Of a DNA stretch of 64,000 bases, positions 8,884 through 17,742 are shown piece by piece. Below the pieces are notes generated by a model, which was given only the letters and a program-made list of their open reading frames with translations, searched no databases and was not told the DNA's origin. The position numbers and the translations under genes were made by a program. The DNA is taken from positions 434,001-498,000 of the forward strand of contig JAHBSI010000002.1 of the NCBI GenBank assembly GCA_019639195.1, written 5' to 3'. The stretch is from Acidobacteriota bacterium. GTDB lineage: Bacteria; Acidobacteriota; Blastocatellia; Pyrinomonadales; Pyrinomonadaceae. Numbering within the stretch: the stretch's first letter is position 1; each line of letters begins with the position of its first letter.

Positions 8884-9750
8884 ATGCGAAAACGAAACTC
8901 CACTGCTGCCGCTCTATTGCTTTTTAGTTCTCTTTTGATTTCTTCATCGGTACTCGCGCAACCGCGACTGGTGATCACGCGAACCGCGCTGTCGAGAATG
9001 AGTGTCCTGTTGCGCGCCGAGTTCTTTCAAAAAGAGATTGCTGACATCGCTCGGCGAGAGCGTGTCGATCCGCTGCTCCTTTGGGTGATCGCATACAACG
9101 AAACACGGTTCAGACCGTGGCTTCGCAGTCCGAAAAACGCTCAAGGGTTGATGCAGTTCATGCCGGCAACAGCTGCAAGATTCGGTTTGGCCGATCCGTA
9201 TGAACCTGCTTCGTCGCTACTGGCGGCAGCCCGTTATGTGAAGTATCTGAGTGGGCTGTTTGATGGAAGGTTGGACTCGATCCTTGCCGCATATAACGCC
9301 GGTGAAGGGACGGTTTCGGCCTATTTTTACGGGAGGAGCATTCGCGCCAGCGGCAAGCTGATAAACCCATCGGCACGGCGAACGACGGGCGGCGTCCCGC
9401 CATACCGTGAAACGATCAACTACGTCTCACAAGGCTTGAGGATCTATCGCTGGCTGGAGGCTCAGGGCAGATTTCAGGGAGCTTCAGGAAATGCCGACCT
9501 TTACGCGACAAACGAACAAGAACCAGAAGAGCAGGAAACTCCAAAAGAAACCAGCCCACGAAATACAACCGCGATGATCGTGCTCTATGATCCGCGCACC
9601 GGGAGGCGGTTTCACGTCGATGGAAAACGAATAGATGATATGCGGCAGATCGTTGAAGACGGACCTGTGGTCATCTCGCCTGACGTTCGGGGTATCCCTA
9701 CGCAAACGGCCAGATCGACCTTCGCCGGCATTCCTATCCGGAAACAATGA
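8884..9750 (+). CDS. VirB1-like lytic transglycosylase
   Basis: 288 residues from ATG 8884, which begins a textbook signal peptide (MRKRNSTAA to SSVLAQ). A TTG at 8866 is closer to a GAGGGAGG box and is the alternative start. The SLT domain spans about residues 45-175: YNETRF with catalytic Glu 73, the AQGLMQFMPAT motif at about 86-96, then AAYNAGEG and a final YRETINYVSQGLRIY. The C-terminal 80 residues are low-complexity and Glu-rich. Such enzymes open peptidoglycan locally so that the conjugation apparatus can cross the wall. It is the first gene of the rightward T4SS operon. The domain call is very secure. Confidence 0.92.
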   Translation: MRKRNSTAAALLLFSSLLISSSVLAQPRLVITRTALSRMSVLLRAEFFQKEIADIARRERVDPLLLWVIAYNETRFRPWLRSPKNAQGLMQFMPATAARFGLADPYEPASSLLAAARYVKYLSGLFDGRLDSILAAYNAGEGTVSAYFYGRSIRASGKLINPSARRTTGGVPPYRETINYVSQGLRIYRWLEAQGRFQGASGNADLYATNEQEPEEQETPKETSPRNTTAMIVLYDPRTGRRFHVDGKRIDDMRQIVEDGPVVISPDVRGIPTQTARSTFAGIPIRKQ

Positions 9751-9910
9751 CTGGTTTAATTCTGCAGCGCTTTTCTGCACCACCGGTTAGGTTTTGCTCC
9801 AAACCAAAGAGAAGTGCCTTCGGGGCACAGAAAAAACGTGGATTTGGTTCTGGCATTGATCTTGCGAATACGACGTGAATTAAAACGGGAAGAGGCCCGC
9901 ACAAGTAACG

Positions 9911-10693
9911 ATGAAAGAAGTCATAATAGAAACAAAAACGATCGAAACAGCACTGGGATCCCCGGTCTACCTGAGCCGCGACCCGGAAGACGTGGTCACG
10001 ATCTCATCGCTTTTCAAGGCAGTGTGGGTTCTTCTTGTAATTCTCGCCCTAAGCATCGGAATAAACATCTACCTATCTTTACGAAAAGCGGATCGGATCG
10101 TGGTGGATAGAACTTCAGGGCGAGTCGTGGAACTGAACAACCGCGACTACGGTTGGACGGAGACGGTCAGCATCTCGCCGGACGTGCCTACAACCACGGA
10201 CAAGAAATATCTCGTCAAGGAGTTTCTTACCGCGCTGTATGAGGTCGAGCAATCGACACGCGAAGCACAAGTCAACAAACTGCTGCGGATGCTCGATCCA
10301 GATCTTTCGATCGGGATGGCGACGCGACTTAAACAGAACGGCGTGCTCGCTGCCGAGAAGACGGAAAGCGTCAACTCCTCATGGGAGTTGCAGGACCTCA
10401 CGGTCGACGAGAACGATCCGTATGTTCTGCGGGCGATTGGCGTCAGAAAGGTCCGCCGTAAGGCCGCCGGTCAGGATGTCGAGGAATCCGTCCAGCTAAA
10501 GGCCAAGTTCCTCCTTAAAGACACTCCTTCAACGCCTGTAAGAAACGATAACAACCTGCGAACGGGATTTACGATCCTGCGGTTTAGGGTCGAGCCGGTC
10601 AACAGCAAGTCCGTGTCACCGGTAACGCTGATCGCCGACAACTCCGAACAAGAGACTGTGGCTGTATCTTCGGCGACGCCTGCTCAGAAGTAA
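9911..10693 (+). CDS. trbF: TrbF/VirB8-family T4SS protein
   Basis: 260 residues: a short cytoplasmic N-terminus, one membrane helix at about residues 35-54, then a periplasmic domain with ADRIVVDR, a region around LVKEFLTALYEVEQSTR and strand-rich C-terminal repeats (ESVQLKAKFLL, GFTILRFRVEPV). This is the VirB8/TrbF plan, a bitopic protein with an NTF2-like periplasmic domain that nucleates the inner-membrane complex. It lies 160 bases after the transglycosylase; that gap holds a small GTGCC-TTCGG-GGCAC hairpin at 9814-9828 and no gene. It is directly upstream of VirB9- and VirB10-like genes, as in classical operons. Confidence 0.85.
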   Translation: MKEVIIETKTIETALGSPVYLSRDPEDVVTISSLFKAVWVLLVILALSIGINIYLSLRKADRIVVDRTSGRVVELNNRDYGWTETVSISPDVPTTTDKKYLVKEFLTALYEVEQSTREAQVNKLLRMLDPDLSIGMATRLKQNGVLAAEKTESVNSSWELQDLTVDENDPYVLRAIGVRKVRRKAAGQDVEESVQLKAKFLLKDTPSTPVRNDNNLRTGFTILRFRVEPVNSKSVSPVTLIADNSEQETVAVSSATPAQK

Positions 10694-10728
10694 CTATTCC
10701 ATTTGTGAAGAACTAAATTCCGAATTAT

Positions 10729-12000
10729 ATGAACATTTATTTACCAAAAGTCGCTCTTGCCGCTTTGTTGCCGGCGATCCTGCTTGTCGGATGGACGAAC
10801 ACATCCGCTCAGTCGAAACCGTTTTCCAGCAAGCCCAAAACCGTTAGAAAGATCACACCTAAAATTTCGACCGGGCCGGCCGCCAAAAGTTTAGCGAAAC
10901 CTCTCCTGTCTCCGCAGGCGGCACAGGTCGAGATCGTCAACCTTGCCCAGTCCGATTACCTGTCGGGTGAGGCCAGCGTGACGGTAAATCCCAAACAGCC
11001 GACAGTGATCCGTCTAGGCCTGGCACAGAATGCGGTGTCGATCATCGAGTTTCCGGCGTCAGACGGGATCTACTACATCCATGAGGGCAATCCTAAGTTT
11101 GCCTCAGTCTTTCAATCCCCGACAAAGGAAACTGACAGGTCGATCACCGTCTATCCCGGAGAATCGTTCCTGCCGTCAAGGGACGGCTCAACCGCCGCCA
11201 CGATAAGCCTCCAGATGCGATCCGGTTTAGTTCTGATACTTGAATTCGTGCCCGTCGCGGATCTGAAGAAGAATGCACATCGCTGCGTCATTACTTACGA
11301 CCGCGAAGCAGTCATTGCGGCGAGACGAATAGCGGGCCTTGCCTATGATCTCGGCAGTGAAAACCCAACCGCGCCGCCAATGAATTCCCGGGCCGTTTCA
11401 AAACTGGTCGGCCCCAGTCCTGTCGCTGCATCGGAGAAACTTCCGGACGCGAAGCCCTCCGAGGAGTATCCGATCCAATCCGCTTACACGATCTTAAATC
11501 ACGCCGGTAGAAAGGACGGAAAGGATAAAGAGGGACGGAAAATTACCGACTCCGAGATCTCAACTATCGCCAACAAGAAACTCGCCGAGACTCTTCGCGA
11601 TCGAAAGAAGCATTTCGCCTCCTGGACAAAGCCGCAGTCTGGGCTCGAGCTCGGAGTGTCCCGCATCACCGAACTCGACTCGGATACCCGGCTTGTCATC
11701 GCGGCAGTGCGCAACATAACCGCGTCGAACCTCAGACTTGTATCCGGTGCCCCCGAACTTCAGGTGCAGACAGCAGATTCTAACGGGAACAGTATCCAGA
11801 CCGCTCGGCTCGACATTCAATATATCGAATCGACAACACTCGAGGGTCTTGTCCAGCCGGGATCTACGGTCTATTACGCACTCGTCTATAAAGCCCCGAT
11901 CCTCGGAATAAATCAGAGTGTCCGGGTTCTCGTGGCTCACCGCGAAGCGGCGGATGCCCCGCTGATCTCAACCCTGGGCGATCGCAACATAAAGGAGTAA
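10729..12000 (+). CDS. trbG: TrbG/VirB9-like T4SS outer-ring protein
   Basis: 423 residues with a signal peptide (cleavage near SAQSK, residue about 29). The region at about 80-215 is strand-rich (VTVNPKQPTVIRLGL, ITVYPGESFLP, LVLILEFVP), resembling the N-terminal half of VirB9/TrbG. Residues about 260-310 are charged and helical (GKDKEGRKITDSE), and a second strand-rich domain occupies about 310-415. VirB9 stabilises the outer-membrane core complex with VirB7 and VirB10. The protein is longer than typical VirB9 (about 300), and the call relies partly on its place between VirB8 and VirB10 homologues. No separate VirB7 lipoprotein was found. Confidence 0.7.
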   Translation: MNIYLPKVALAALLPAILLVGWTNTSAQSKPFSSKPKTVRKITPKISTGPAAKSLAKPLLSPQAAQVEIVNLAQSDYLSGEASVTVNPKQPTVIRLGLAQNAVSIIEFPASDGIYYIHEGNPKFASVFQSPTKETDRSITVYPGESFLPSRDGSTAATISLQMRSGLVLILEFVPVADLKKNAHRCVITYDREAVIAARRIAGLAYDLGSENPTAPPMNSRAVSKLVGPSPVAASEKLPDAKPSEEYPIQSAYTILNHAGRKDGKDKEGRKITDSEISTIANKKLAETLRDRKKHFASWTKPQSGLELGVSRITELDSDTRLVIAAVRNITASNLRLVSGAPELQVQTADSNGNSIQTARLDIQYIESTTLEGLVQPGSTVYYALVYKAPILGINQSVRVLVAHREAADAPLISTLGDRNIKE

Positions 12001-12007
12001 GAGACTC

Positions 12008-13348
12008 ATGGAATCGAACACACAGATCTCGAATGATGTTCCGACTGCCCTTCCGGAATTCGAGGACGACGATGCCCGCGAAAAGCTGCTTCTGGAGACG
12101 GCTGCGGAATTGTCTGGCGGTGAGACCGACAATGATGACGAAACCGATCTTGCGGAAGAGAAAGACAAGCCGAAGAATCGCCGATGGCGAGTGATGCGCA
12201 CGATCGCCGGGTTCGCGGTGTTCGTCGGCGTTCTTATACTTGCTGTTTCCTGGTTCTTCGGGATGGGGCGGTTCGCAAGGCCCCAGGCTCAGGCGGTGAA
12301 CCGGAGCGGCCAAAAGGACAGTCCCGCATCACCTGTTACGGAAGACGAGAAGCTGAAGATGGCTCTGAGCATGGTCTCGGGGAACGATCCAAAGACGAAT
12401 GGGACAACCGGTGCCGGGATAGAACCTCAAACAACAAGTCCGGCCAACGGATCATCCGTCCCGGCGATCGACCTGCTCGGTTTGGGGCAGGATAGCCGAG
12501 CAAAGACTTCGGCTCCTGCAGCATCCGAACCGTCATATGAATTGCCCGCGCCGGCGGATTCTCCTGTGCCAAAGACAAATGCATCGACTCCGGCAAAGAA
12601 CGAACCGCCGTCTTCGATCGCGAGGGCCTCATCCACCGACGCTTCCGGCGAGCCACCCGGACGGTCCTTTTTCTTCGGGATAACAAAAGAACGCCCTGTC
12701 TCAACAGTTTCCAGATCGGGAGCAGAGATACTGATTCAGCCGATTTCAGTGAAAGATGCTCATCGGAAAGGAATTCCTTTCGGGACGCTGCTACCGGTGC
12801 GTCTCGTCGGCTCGATCTATACGCTCCGAAATTCAGGCGGACTCGTACGAATGGAATTGACGCGCTCGGTTGAAGGAGAAGGTTACTCATATCCGGCTGG
12901 AACGAACGTGATCGGCAATGTGCGCGGCGGTGAATCGGTACGGGCGTTCGTTACCATCGTCGGGCTTATAGATCCGGTCTCGGGAGATCTCGTCAAATTC
13001 GGCGGTGAACTTCTAGGAGCGGATGGTGCTTCAGGTATCAAGGGTAAACGACGACGGCTCACAAGCCAATGGGTACGTTTTTTCAACGGAGTGAAGGAGA
13101 CAGCCTCATCAGTGCTTGGTTCGGTCGGAGCCTTTCGATCGGGAGGCACTGTGATCCTATCGGAGCCGATCAGGAGGGGTTCGGAATCGATGTCAGAGGA
13201 CCTTTCCGAGGCTCTCCTTAAAACCGGTAAAGAAGATAGTTTCATAGAAGTATCGGCCGGAGCGAGCGGGTATGTGCTTGTGACCGATCTTCCCGACGCT
13301 TCAACCACCCCGACAGCCAAATCGAAGACGGAGGCAGTCATCAAATGA
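12008..13348 (+). CDS. trbI: TrbI/VirB10-family T4SS protein
   Basis: 446 residues. The cytoplasmic N-terminus is acidic, one membrane helix spans about residues 66-86, and a long Pro/Ser/Thr-rich linker follows, as expected for a protein bridging both membranes. The C-terminal domain (about 235-410) has the VirB10 beta-barrel pattern: GIPFGTLLPVRLVGSIYT, YPAGTNVIGNVRGGE, LIDPVSGDLVKFGGELLG, then GASGIKGKRRR and EPIRRGSE. TrbI/VirB10 senses ATP use and gates the outer-membrane channel. An AAGGAG box lies 11 bases before the ATG, and the stop overlaps the next gene by four bases. Secure. Confidence 0.9.
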   Translation: MESNTQISNDVPTALPEFEDDDAREKLLLETAAELSGGETDNDDETDLAEEKDKPKNRRWRVMRTIAGFAVFVGVLILAVSWFFGMGRFARPQAQAVNRSGQKDSPASPVTEDEKLKMALSMVSGNDPKTNGTTGAGIEPQTTSPANGSSVPAIDLLGLGQDSRAKTSAPAASEPSYELPAPADSPVPKTNASTPAKNEPPSSIARASSTDASGEPPGRSFFFGITKERPVSTVSRSGAEILIQPISVKDAHRKGIPFGTLLPVRLVGSIYTLRNSGGLVRMELTRSVEGEGYSYPAGTNVIGNVRGGESVRAFVTIVGLIDPVSGDLVKFGGELLGADGASGIKGKRRRLTSQWVRFFNGVKETASSVLGSVGAFRSGGTVILSEPIRRGSESMSEDLSEALLKTGKEDSFIEVSAGASGYVLVTDLPDASTTPTAKSKTEAVIK

Positions 13349-14415
13349 TCCCGCATGACCCGAACAGGCCGCAGACAGACCCGAGGCGTCTTGTTTTCGC
13401 CAGAAAGGAACGCGAGCTGTATCAGCTTATCGCGGCGTCCGGGTATGTTCCCGATGAGCAGAACTTTTCGGATTTCTGCGAGAGTCTAAAGTCGGGCCGT
13501 GCCTGGCTGATATCGGGAACGCGCGGGAGCGGGAAGACCGCATTTCCCGAAGCACTCGCCGAGGCGTGCAACCTAACGATGTGCGTCGTTGCGGGACGAG
13601 ATGGATTAACGCAGGGAGAGATCCTGTACGACTGGGACCGCGAGGAGCAGGAAGTCTGGATGCGGGAGAATCTCGCGATCGCAAAGGGTCTTCCTGAAGG
13701 CGGGCAAGTTGGCTTTCTTGAAAAGGCTCGGAACGCCAAATGGCAAAGACAATTCCTCGTATTAGGCGAGGTCGGTCTGGCTTACGATCTCGCGGCGAAG
13801 GGTGCCGACTCAGCCGTCCCGCCTCCGGTATTACTTCTCGACGAGAGCGACAAGTTCGGGGCAAGTATCGAGGATTCGTTATTGATGCCGCTGGAACGCG
13901 GGCTTATCTACATCCCGCGATACGAAGGCGGCTGCATCGGCGTTGCCGATTGGGAATCGCGCCCGATCGTCATAACTACCTCGAACGACCTTCGTCATAA
14001 GCTGAGCGGTCCATTCATATCACGGCACATCTACAGCCGATTTGCCAACCCGACGCTTGAAAAGGAACTGGAGATATTGGCAGCCCGAAATCCAAAGGCT
14101 TCGTCGGCCCAACTCTCTCTTGCGATAAAACTTCTCGACGCCGTACGCGGGATCGCCGGGATGGAGGATCACCCAAGCATTCGCGAGTCGATCGATGTCG
14201 CCGCAGCATTTGTGAGAGATTCCGTCGAATCACTGGACGACTACTCTCTTACGCGATTCTTTTGCTACTTCGTAAAGACCGGAGATGCCCGGGAGCTTCT
14301 CGGACTTCAGATCGATTATCTGCTTGCGATGACCAATGGCTTTAACCCGATCATCGATCGGTGGCTCGGACAAAGGGACCCGCAGTGGGCTAAAAGATGG
14401 GATCTTACTGTTTAG
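13345..14415 (+). CDS. MoxR-like AAA+ ATPase encoded inside the T4SS operon
   Basis: 356 residues. Walker A is GTRGSGKT (residues 58-65) and Walker B is LLLDESDKF (about 162-170). A sensor-1 stretch IVITTSNDLRHKL follows, then a sensor-2 arginine helix SRHIYSRFANPT. This is the pattern of MoxR/CbbQ-type AAA+ remodellers, not of a VirB11/TrbB secretion ATPase, which would show Asp and His boxes. The gene overlaps trbI by four bases (ATGA), so it is translationally coupled to the channel genes. It may help assemble or disassemble the machine, or functionally replace the missing VirB11; neither is shown. The fold call is firm, the role open. Confidence 0.8.
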   Translation: MIPHDPNRPQTDPRRLVFARKERELYQLIAASGYVPDEQNFSDFCESLKSGRAWLISGTRGSGKTAFPEALAEACNLTMCVVAGRDGLTQGEILYDWDREEQEVWMRENLAIAKGLPEGGQVGFLEKARNAKWQRQFLVLGEVGLAYDLAAKGADSAVPPPVLLLDESDKFGASIEDSLLMPLERGLIYIPRYEGGCIGVADWESRPIVITTSNDLRHKLSGPFISRHIYSRFANPTLEKELEILAARNPKASSAQLSLAIKLLDAVRGIAGMEDHPSIRESIDVAAAFVRDSVESLDDYSLTRFFCYFVKTGDARELLGLQIDYLLAMTNGFNPIIDRWLGQRDPQWAKRWDLTV

Positions 14416-14423
14416 AAAATGCT

Positions 14424-15200
14424 ATGAATTCAAGTAAACAAAAACGTGAACAGGAAGAGTGCAAAAACGACACTCGGCACAGCCGTCTCGATCGCTTTTT
14501 CTATTACTGGGGAAAGTTCAGATTCTACCGCCATCTTTGCACGCTTCTCTTCGTTTTTCTTCTCTATCTGTGGGCCAGGGATCACTCCATGCAGAAAGAA
14601 GCCGCACAGTTGAAATTCGTGGAAACTCCTACAGCACAGACCGAGGTTTCTGGCTCTTCCGATGCCGAGGCCATAAAGCCGGTGCTATCGGGCAAGGAAT
14701 TCGATTCAGCGATGCGGCTTCGGGAATCGGGAGCTTTGTTGATGGCGGTGTCACTGTCCGCGTTCGACGAGTTTCGGGTAAGTGGCAGATTGCCCGCGAA
14801 CTCGGTTGAAGTGCTCGACGGGCTTCAGAAACGCTCCCTGCTTCCGCCCGGGATCGAAGTGAACCAAGGTGTTTTTCACTCGTCCCTGAGCGTGATTTTT
14901 CTCAACTACCGGGCCGACCCCTTTACTTTCGAGATCGTTTCATTTCCCCTCGATTCGGGACCGATGCTTCTCTTTCGCTTTCCTCTTCCTTCGATGGAGG
15001 CCAACTCGATAGTTTATTTCCAATCGTCAGCCGCTTCGCCCGTGAGTGGGCCCGCACCGTTCAGCTCCACCGAACAGCTTGTCGCTACCGGCTGGAGGAT
15101 AGTGAGGTGGCGCGGCGACACATTGCCGTTGAATGAGACCGTCATTCGTGATCTTCAAGAACAAGAGGAATGGCTTAAATCTCAAGCTCAAGGTCGGTAA
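14424..15200 (+). CDS. Uncharacterised single-pass membrane protein of the T4SS operon
   Basis: 258 residues from ATG 14424, eight bases after the AAA+ gene; the frame also opens at 14397, inside that gene. A basic N-terminus precedes one membrane helix at about residues 37-51 (LHTLLFVFLLYLW-like region), then a Ser/Glu-rich linker and an extracytoplasmic domain from about 85. That domain contains AFDEFRVSGRLPANSVEVLDGL, a pattern reminiscent of pseudopilin-like proteins, and strand-rich hydrophobic runs (FTFEIVSFPL, PMLLFRFPLP). I do not recognise the family. The small protein at 17215 shares the topology and the F-x(5-7)-G-x-(L/F)-P pattern, so the two may be related partners flanking the coupling protein. 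Confidence 0.6.
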   Translation: MNSSKQKREQEECKNDTRHSRLDRFFYYWGKFRFYRHLCTLLFVFLLYLWARDHSMQKEAAQLKFVETPTAQTEVSGSSDAEAIKPVLSGKEFDSAMRLRESGALLMAVSLSAFDEFRVSGRLPANSVEVLDGLQKRSLLPPGIEVNQGVFHSSLSVIFLNYRADPFTFEIVSFPLDSGPMLLFRFPLPSMEANSIVYFQSSAASPVSGPAPFSSTEQLVATGWRIVRWRGDTLPLNETVIRDLQEQEEWLKSQAQGR

Positions 15201-15207
15201 AAAAGAT

Positions 15208-17208
15208 ATGTTTTCTCGTGAACGAATAGAAAGATTCGACGCTACATACGGAATTCCCCGGAAGGCGAACGAGCAATACTTGCCCTCGTACAATGCTTTT
15301 TGGCACTGGTCAGCCGATGTCGGGAAGGGCGTACTTTATCTTTGCATCGGACTTCTCAACGCCGGACTGTTCCTTTTTTGCGGACGGCTGTTTGACGGGC
15401 CCGGTTTGATCAACCTCGCATTCTGGGCAATGGCGCTGTGCGGTGTGGGCGCTGGACTGTCGGACGCCTACGATGAGATCTCCCCATATCGTTTATGGAG
15501 GATGAGCACCGCTCACGGATCGGCCCGATGGGCAAAAGCCAAAGACCTAATTCGCTGCGGCCTGATGAATAAGGTTCGCGGACTGCCTTTGCCGTCTAAT
15601 GCTCTCCCGATCGCGAAGGCTTTCGGCGGCAGGGACATCTTCCTTCCTCCTAGCCAGTGGTTAAGGCATTTCGTGATGTTCGGTCCGACCGGCTCCGGTA
15701 AGTCGAAAACATTCTTCATTTCCATGATCCGGGCAATTTTGGGGAAGTCGTCATGCCTAGTTTACGACCCGAAGGGAGAGCTTTTTGCTCAAACCGCCGG
15801 TTCTGCAAAGCGAGTCTTTCGTCTCGATCTCAACGACCCAAACAAGAGCGACCGGTGGAACTTTATCCCAAAATGCCGCAATGATCCTGCTTTTGCCTGC
15901 CAGGTCGCGGGGATGATGCTCGGGATCGAGAGCCGCAGGAAGACCAACGCCGATCCCTTCTGGGGTGATGCGGAACAGATAGCGCTTACGGCGATCCTTC
16001 TTCACATTGCCGAAGTTTATCGCGAGAAGGCGATTCCCGCTTTTGCGGCCGACTTTCTGATCTCATTGAGCGAGGACGGCAGCGACGCTTTCGCGCGGGC
16101 GATGGAGAATTCGCCGAGCCTTTATGCGAAACAGGCGTACCTCGCCTTCCGGCAGGCCCCGATCCAAACGCGTGGATCGATATTGATCGGTCTTTACAAT
16201 AAGCTTCGTCCGTTCACACTTGCACCGGCTCGAATGGTGACGATGATGCCGACAAGGGAAGAATCGGAATTGGGCTGCAGGAATATCGATTTCTCGGATC
16301 TTCGAAAGCCCGGAACCGCCGTTTACCTCGTCGTGTCCGAGGGAGCGGCCGATATCTACAAAGAACTGATAGCCACATTCCTCGGGCAGGCAGTAATGGA
16401 GATGCGTCTTGACGGCCTCAATGAGCCTGAGCATCCGTGCTTTGTCCTGATCGACGAGGCGTATCAGTTGAACGTCGCTGAAGTGAAACGCATATCTGGG
16501 ATCGGCCGCGGCCGGGGCGTCGGTTTGGGACTCGGGTATCAGGACCTTCCGCAGATGTACGACCAATACGGACGGGAGCGAGCAAATGCCATCCTGGGAA
16601 CCGTAATGACCAAGATCTTTCTCGCGGGCCTCGATGACGTGACTGCGGAATACGCGGCAAAGCAGTTGGGCGATACGACCATCTTCTCGAAGACTTTCCA
16701 GGACTATCCGGGGAAAAAACACGACAACACGAGGTATGCGGAGCAAAAGCGAGCACTCATGCATGCCTCCGAGATACGGCAGATAGCCAGGCACTCGGAG
16801 GTACTCGTGGTAAGTGACACCGCACCGCCCATCCGGGCGGCCTATCCCCCTTATGCGGTTCTTAAAAATCCGCACGCCGCCAAAAGGAAAGGCTCTCCAA
16901 GAGCGGTTTACCTCGGCGACATAGACCGTGAATTCTTGTTGACCGCGGTGCCGGAGACAGGTACGGAACAGCAAAGCAAACACCAGCAAGTAGCAGTCGA
17001 TCTAGTTTCACAGGAAGTGGAACGGATCTATTCGAACACGAAGCTTTCGGAAGGGGTCAGGCGGCCGGCATATACGGCGGTAACGCTCTCCGAAACGGGA
17101 TTTGAACGAGTTTACACCCCAAACCTCAACGATCTCGTTGGTCACACGCGGCTGTTCTTGGCAAACCAATACGAACAAAAAACGCCGGTCGCTCGCGGAG
17201 CTGTCTAA
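15208..17208 (+). CDS. traG: VirD4/TraG-type coupling protein (T4CP)
   Basis: 666 residues from ATG 15208, eight bases after the previous gene; an earlier in-frame ATG at 15133 would overlap it by 68 bases. Two membrane helices lie within residues about 30-85. Walker A is GPTGSGKS at about 158-165, followed by the family motif YDPKGELFAQT. The segment KTNADPFWGDAEQIAL is typical of TraG/VirD4, and Walker B is CFVLIDEAYQL at about 411. A further conserved region QDLPQMYDQYG follows. The coupling protein docks the relaxase-DNA complex onto the channel and pumps DNA. With the relaxase at 22.6-25.1 kb this makes the locus a self-transfer system, not just a secretion apparatus. Very secure. Confidence 0.95.
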   Translation: MFSRERIERFDATYGIPRKANEQYLPSYNAFWHWSADVGKGVLYLCIGLLNAGLFLFCGRLFDGPGLINLAFWAMALCGVGAGLSDAYDEISPYRLWRMSTAHGSARWAKAKDLIRCGLMNKVRGLPLPSNALPIAKAFGGRDIFLPPSQWLRHFVMFGPTGSGKSKTFFISMIRAILGKSSCLVYDPKGELFAQTAGSAKRVFRLDLNDPNKSDRWNFIPKCRNDPAFACQVAGMMLGIESRRKTNADPFWGDAEQIALTAILLHIAEVYREKAIPAFAADFLISLSEDGSDAFARAMENSPSLYAKQAYLAFRQAPIQTRGSILIGLYNKLRPFTLAPARMVTMMPTREESELGCRNIDFSDLRKPGTAVYLVVSEGAADIYKELIATFLGQAVMEMRLDGLNEPEHPCFVLIDEAYQLNVAEVKRISGIGRGRGVGLGLGYQDLPQMYDQYGRERANAILGTVMTKIFLAGLDDVTAEYAAKQLGDTTIFSKTFQDYPGKKHDNTRYAEQKRALMHASEIRQIARHSEVLVVSDTAPPIRAAYPPYAVLKNPHAAKRKGSPRAVYLGDIDREFLLTAVPETGTEQQSKHQQVAVDLVSQEVERIYSNTKLSEGVRRPAYTAVTLSETGFERVYTPNLNDLVGHTRLFLANQYEQKTPVARGAV

Positions 17209-17214
17209 GATCCA

Positions 17215-17727
17215 ATGCAAAAACATCTGAAGCTTTCGATTATCCTATTGCCAGTCGCTTTCGTAACCCTGGTTGGCATCTATGTCTATTCCCTGTGGAC
17301 GTCGGAAAAACGGAGATCCGCGGAGGTTCCCGTGGTAGCGTTCGAGGTAATGGTTCGAGACCTCCGCTCGTTCCATAAAAAACGAGGCGGATTCCCTAAA
17401 GATCTTAAGGAAATGGAAGGTATCGTCTGGGGGAAAAAGGAGACCCGGGAGTTTTCCAACAACGGCTGCGGCCTCATCCACGGGAACTATCATTACCTCT
17501 ACACGCCGCGCGGCCCTCACGAGTTCACCCTTTGGGCGGTTCCCACGGGGCGACAGCGCGAGGAGGCGGCGACCTGGTTCGTGACCGCGACTCCAGAATC
17601 CCAGCGGCGCTGGAAAGGACCGGCCTTAATGCCTAATGACATTAAGTCTTTGGACGTTTATCCATCGGTACAGCAGCTGAGCGTTCTAGGACTGATCGAA
17701 CAGCCGACGACGCTTTCAACAAAATGA
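17215..17727 (+). CDS. Small membrane-anchored protein, pseudopilin-like pattern
   Basis: 170 residues with an N-terminal hydrophobic segment (residues 7-26, LSIILLPVAFVTLVGIYVY). The extracytoplasmic part contains FHKKRGGFPKDLKEMEGI, recalling the 'age, dry, proceed' region of GspG-like pseudopilins, then an HGNYHYLYTPRGPHEFTLWAVP segment with the look of their C-terminal strands. There is no prepilin peptidase site that I can point to. It starts six bases after traG and ends the rightward operon. I cannot assign a function; association with the conjugative channel follows only from position. It converges on arsR with 15 bases between the ends. Confidence 0.55.
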   Translation: MQKHLKLSIILLPVAFVTLVGIYVYSLWTSEKRRSAEVPVVAFEVMVRDLRSFHKKRGGFPKDLKEMEGIVWGKKETREFSNNGCGLIHGNYHYLYTPRGPHEFTLWAVPTGRQREEAATWFVTATPESQRRWKGPALMPNDIKSLDVYPSVQQLSVLGLIEQPTTLSTK

Positions 17728-17742
17728 CCTTTTGACCAGCGA

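Noticed and set aside
9814..9828. GTGCC-TTCGG-GGCAC hairpin as terminator after the transglycosylase gene
   Set aside because: The stem is only five pairs and followed by AGAAAAAA, not T-residues. It also lies within an operon that continues downstream.
13345..14415. VirB11/TrbB secretion ATPase
   Set aside because: Walker A and B are present, but the order and the sensor motif IVITTSND fit MoxR-like AAA+ proteins, not the VirB11 family.
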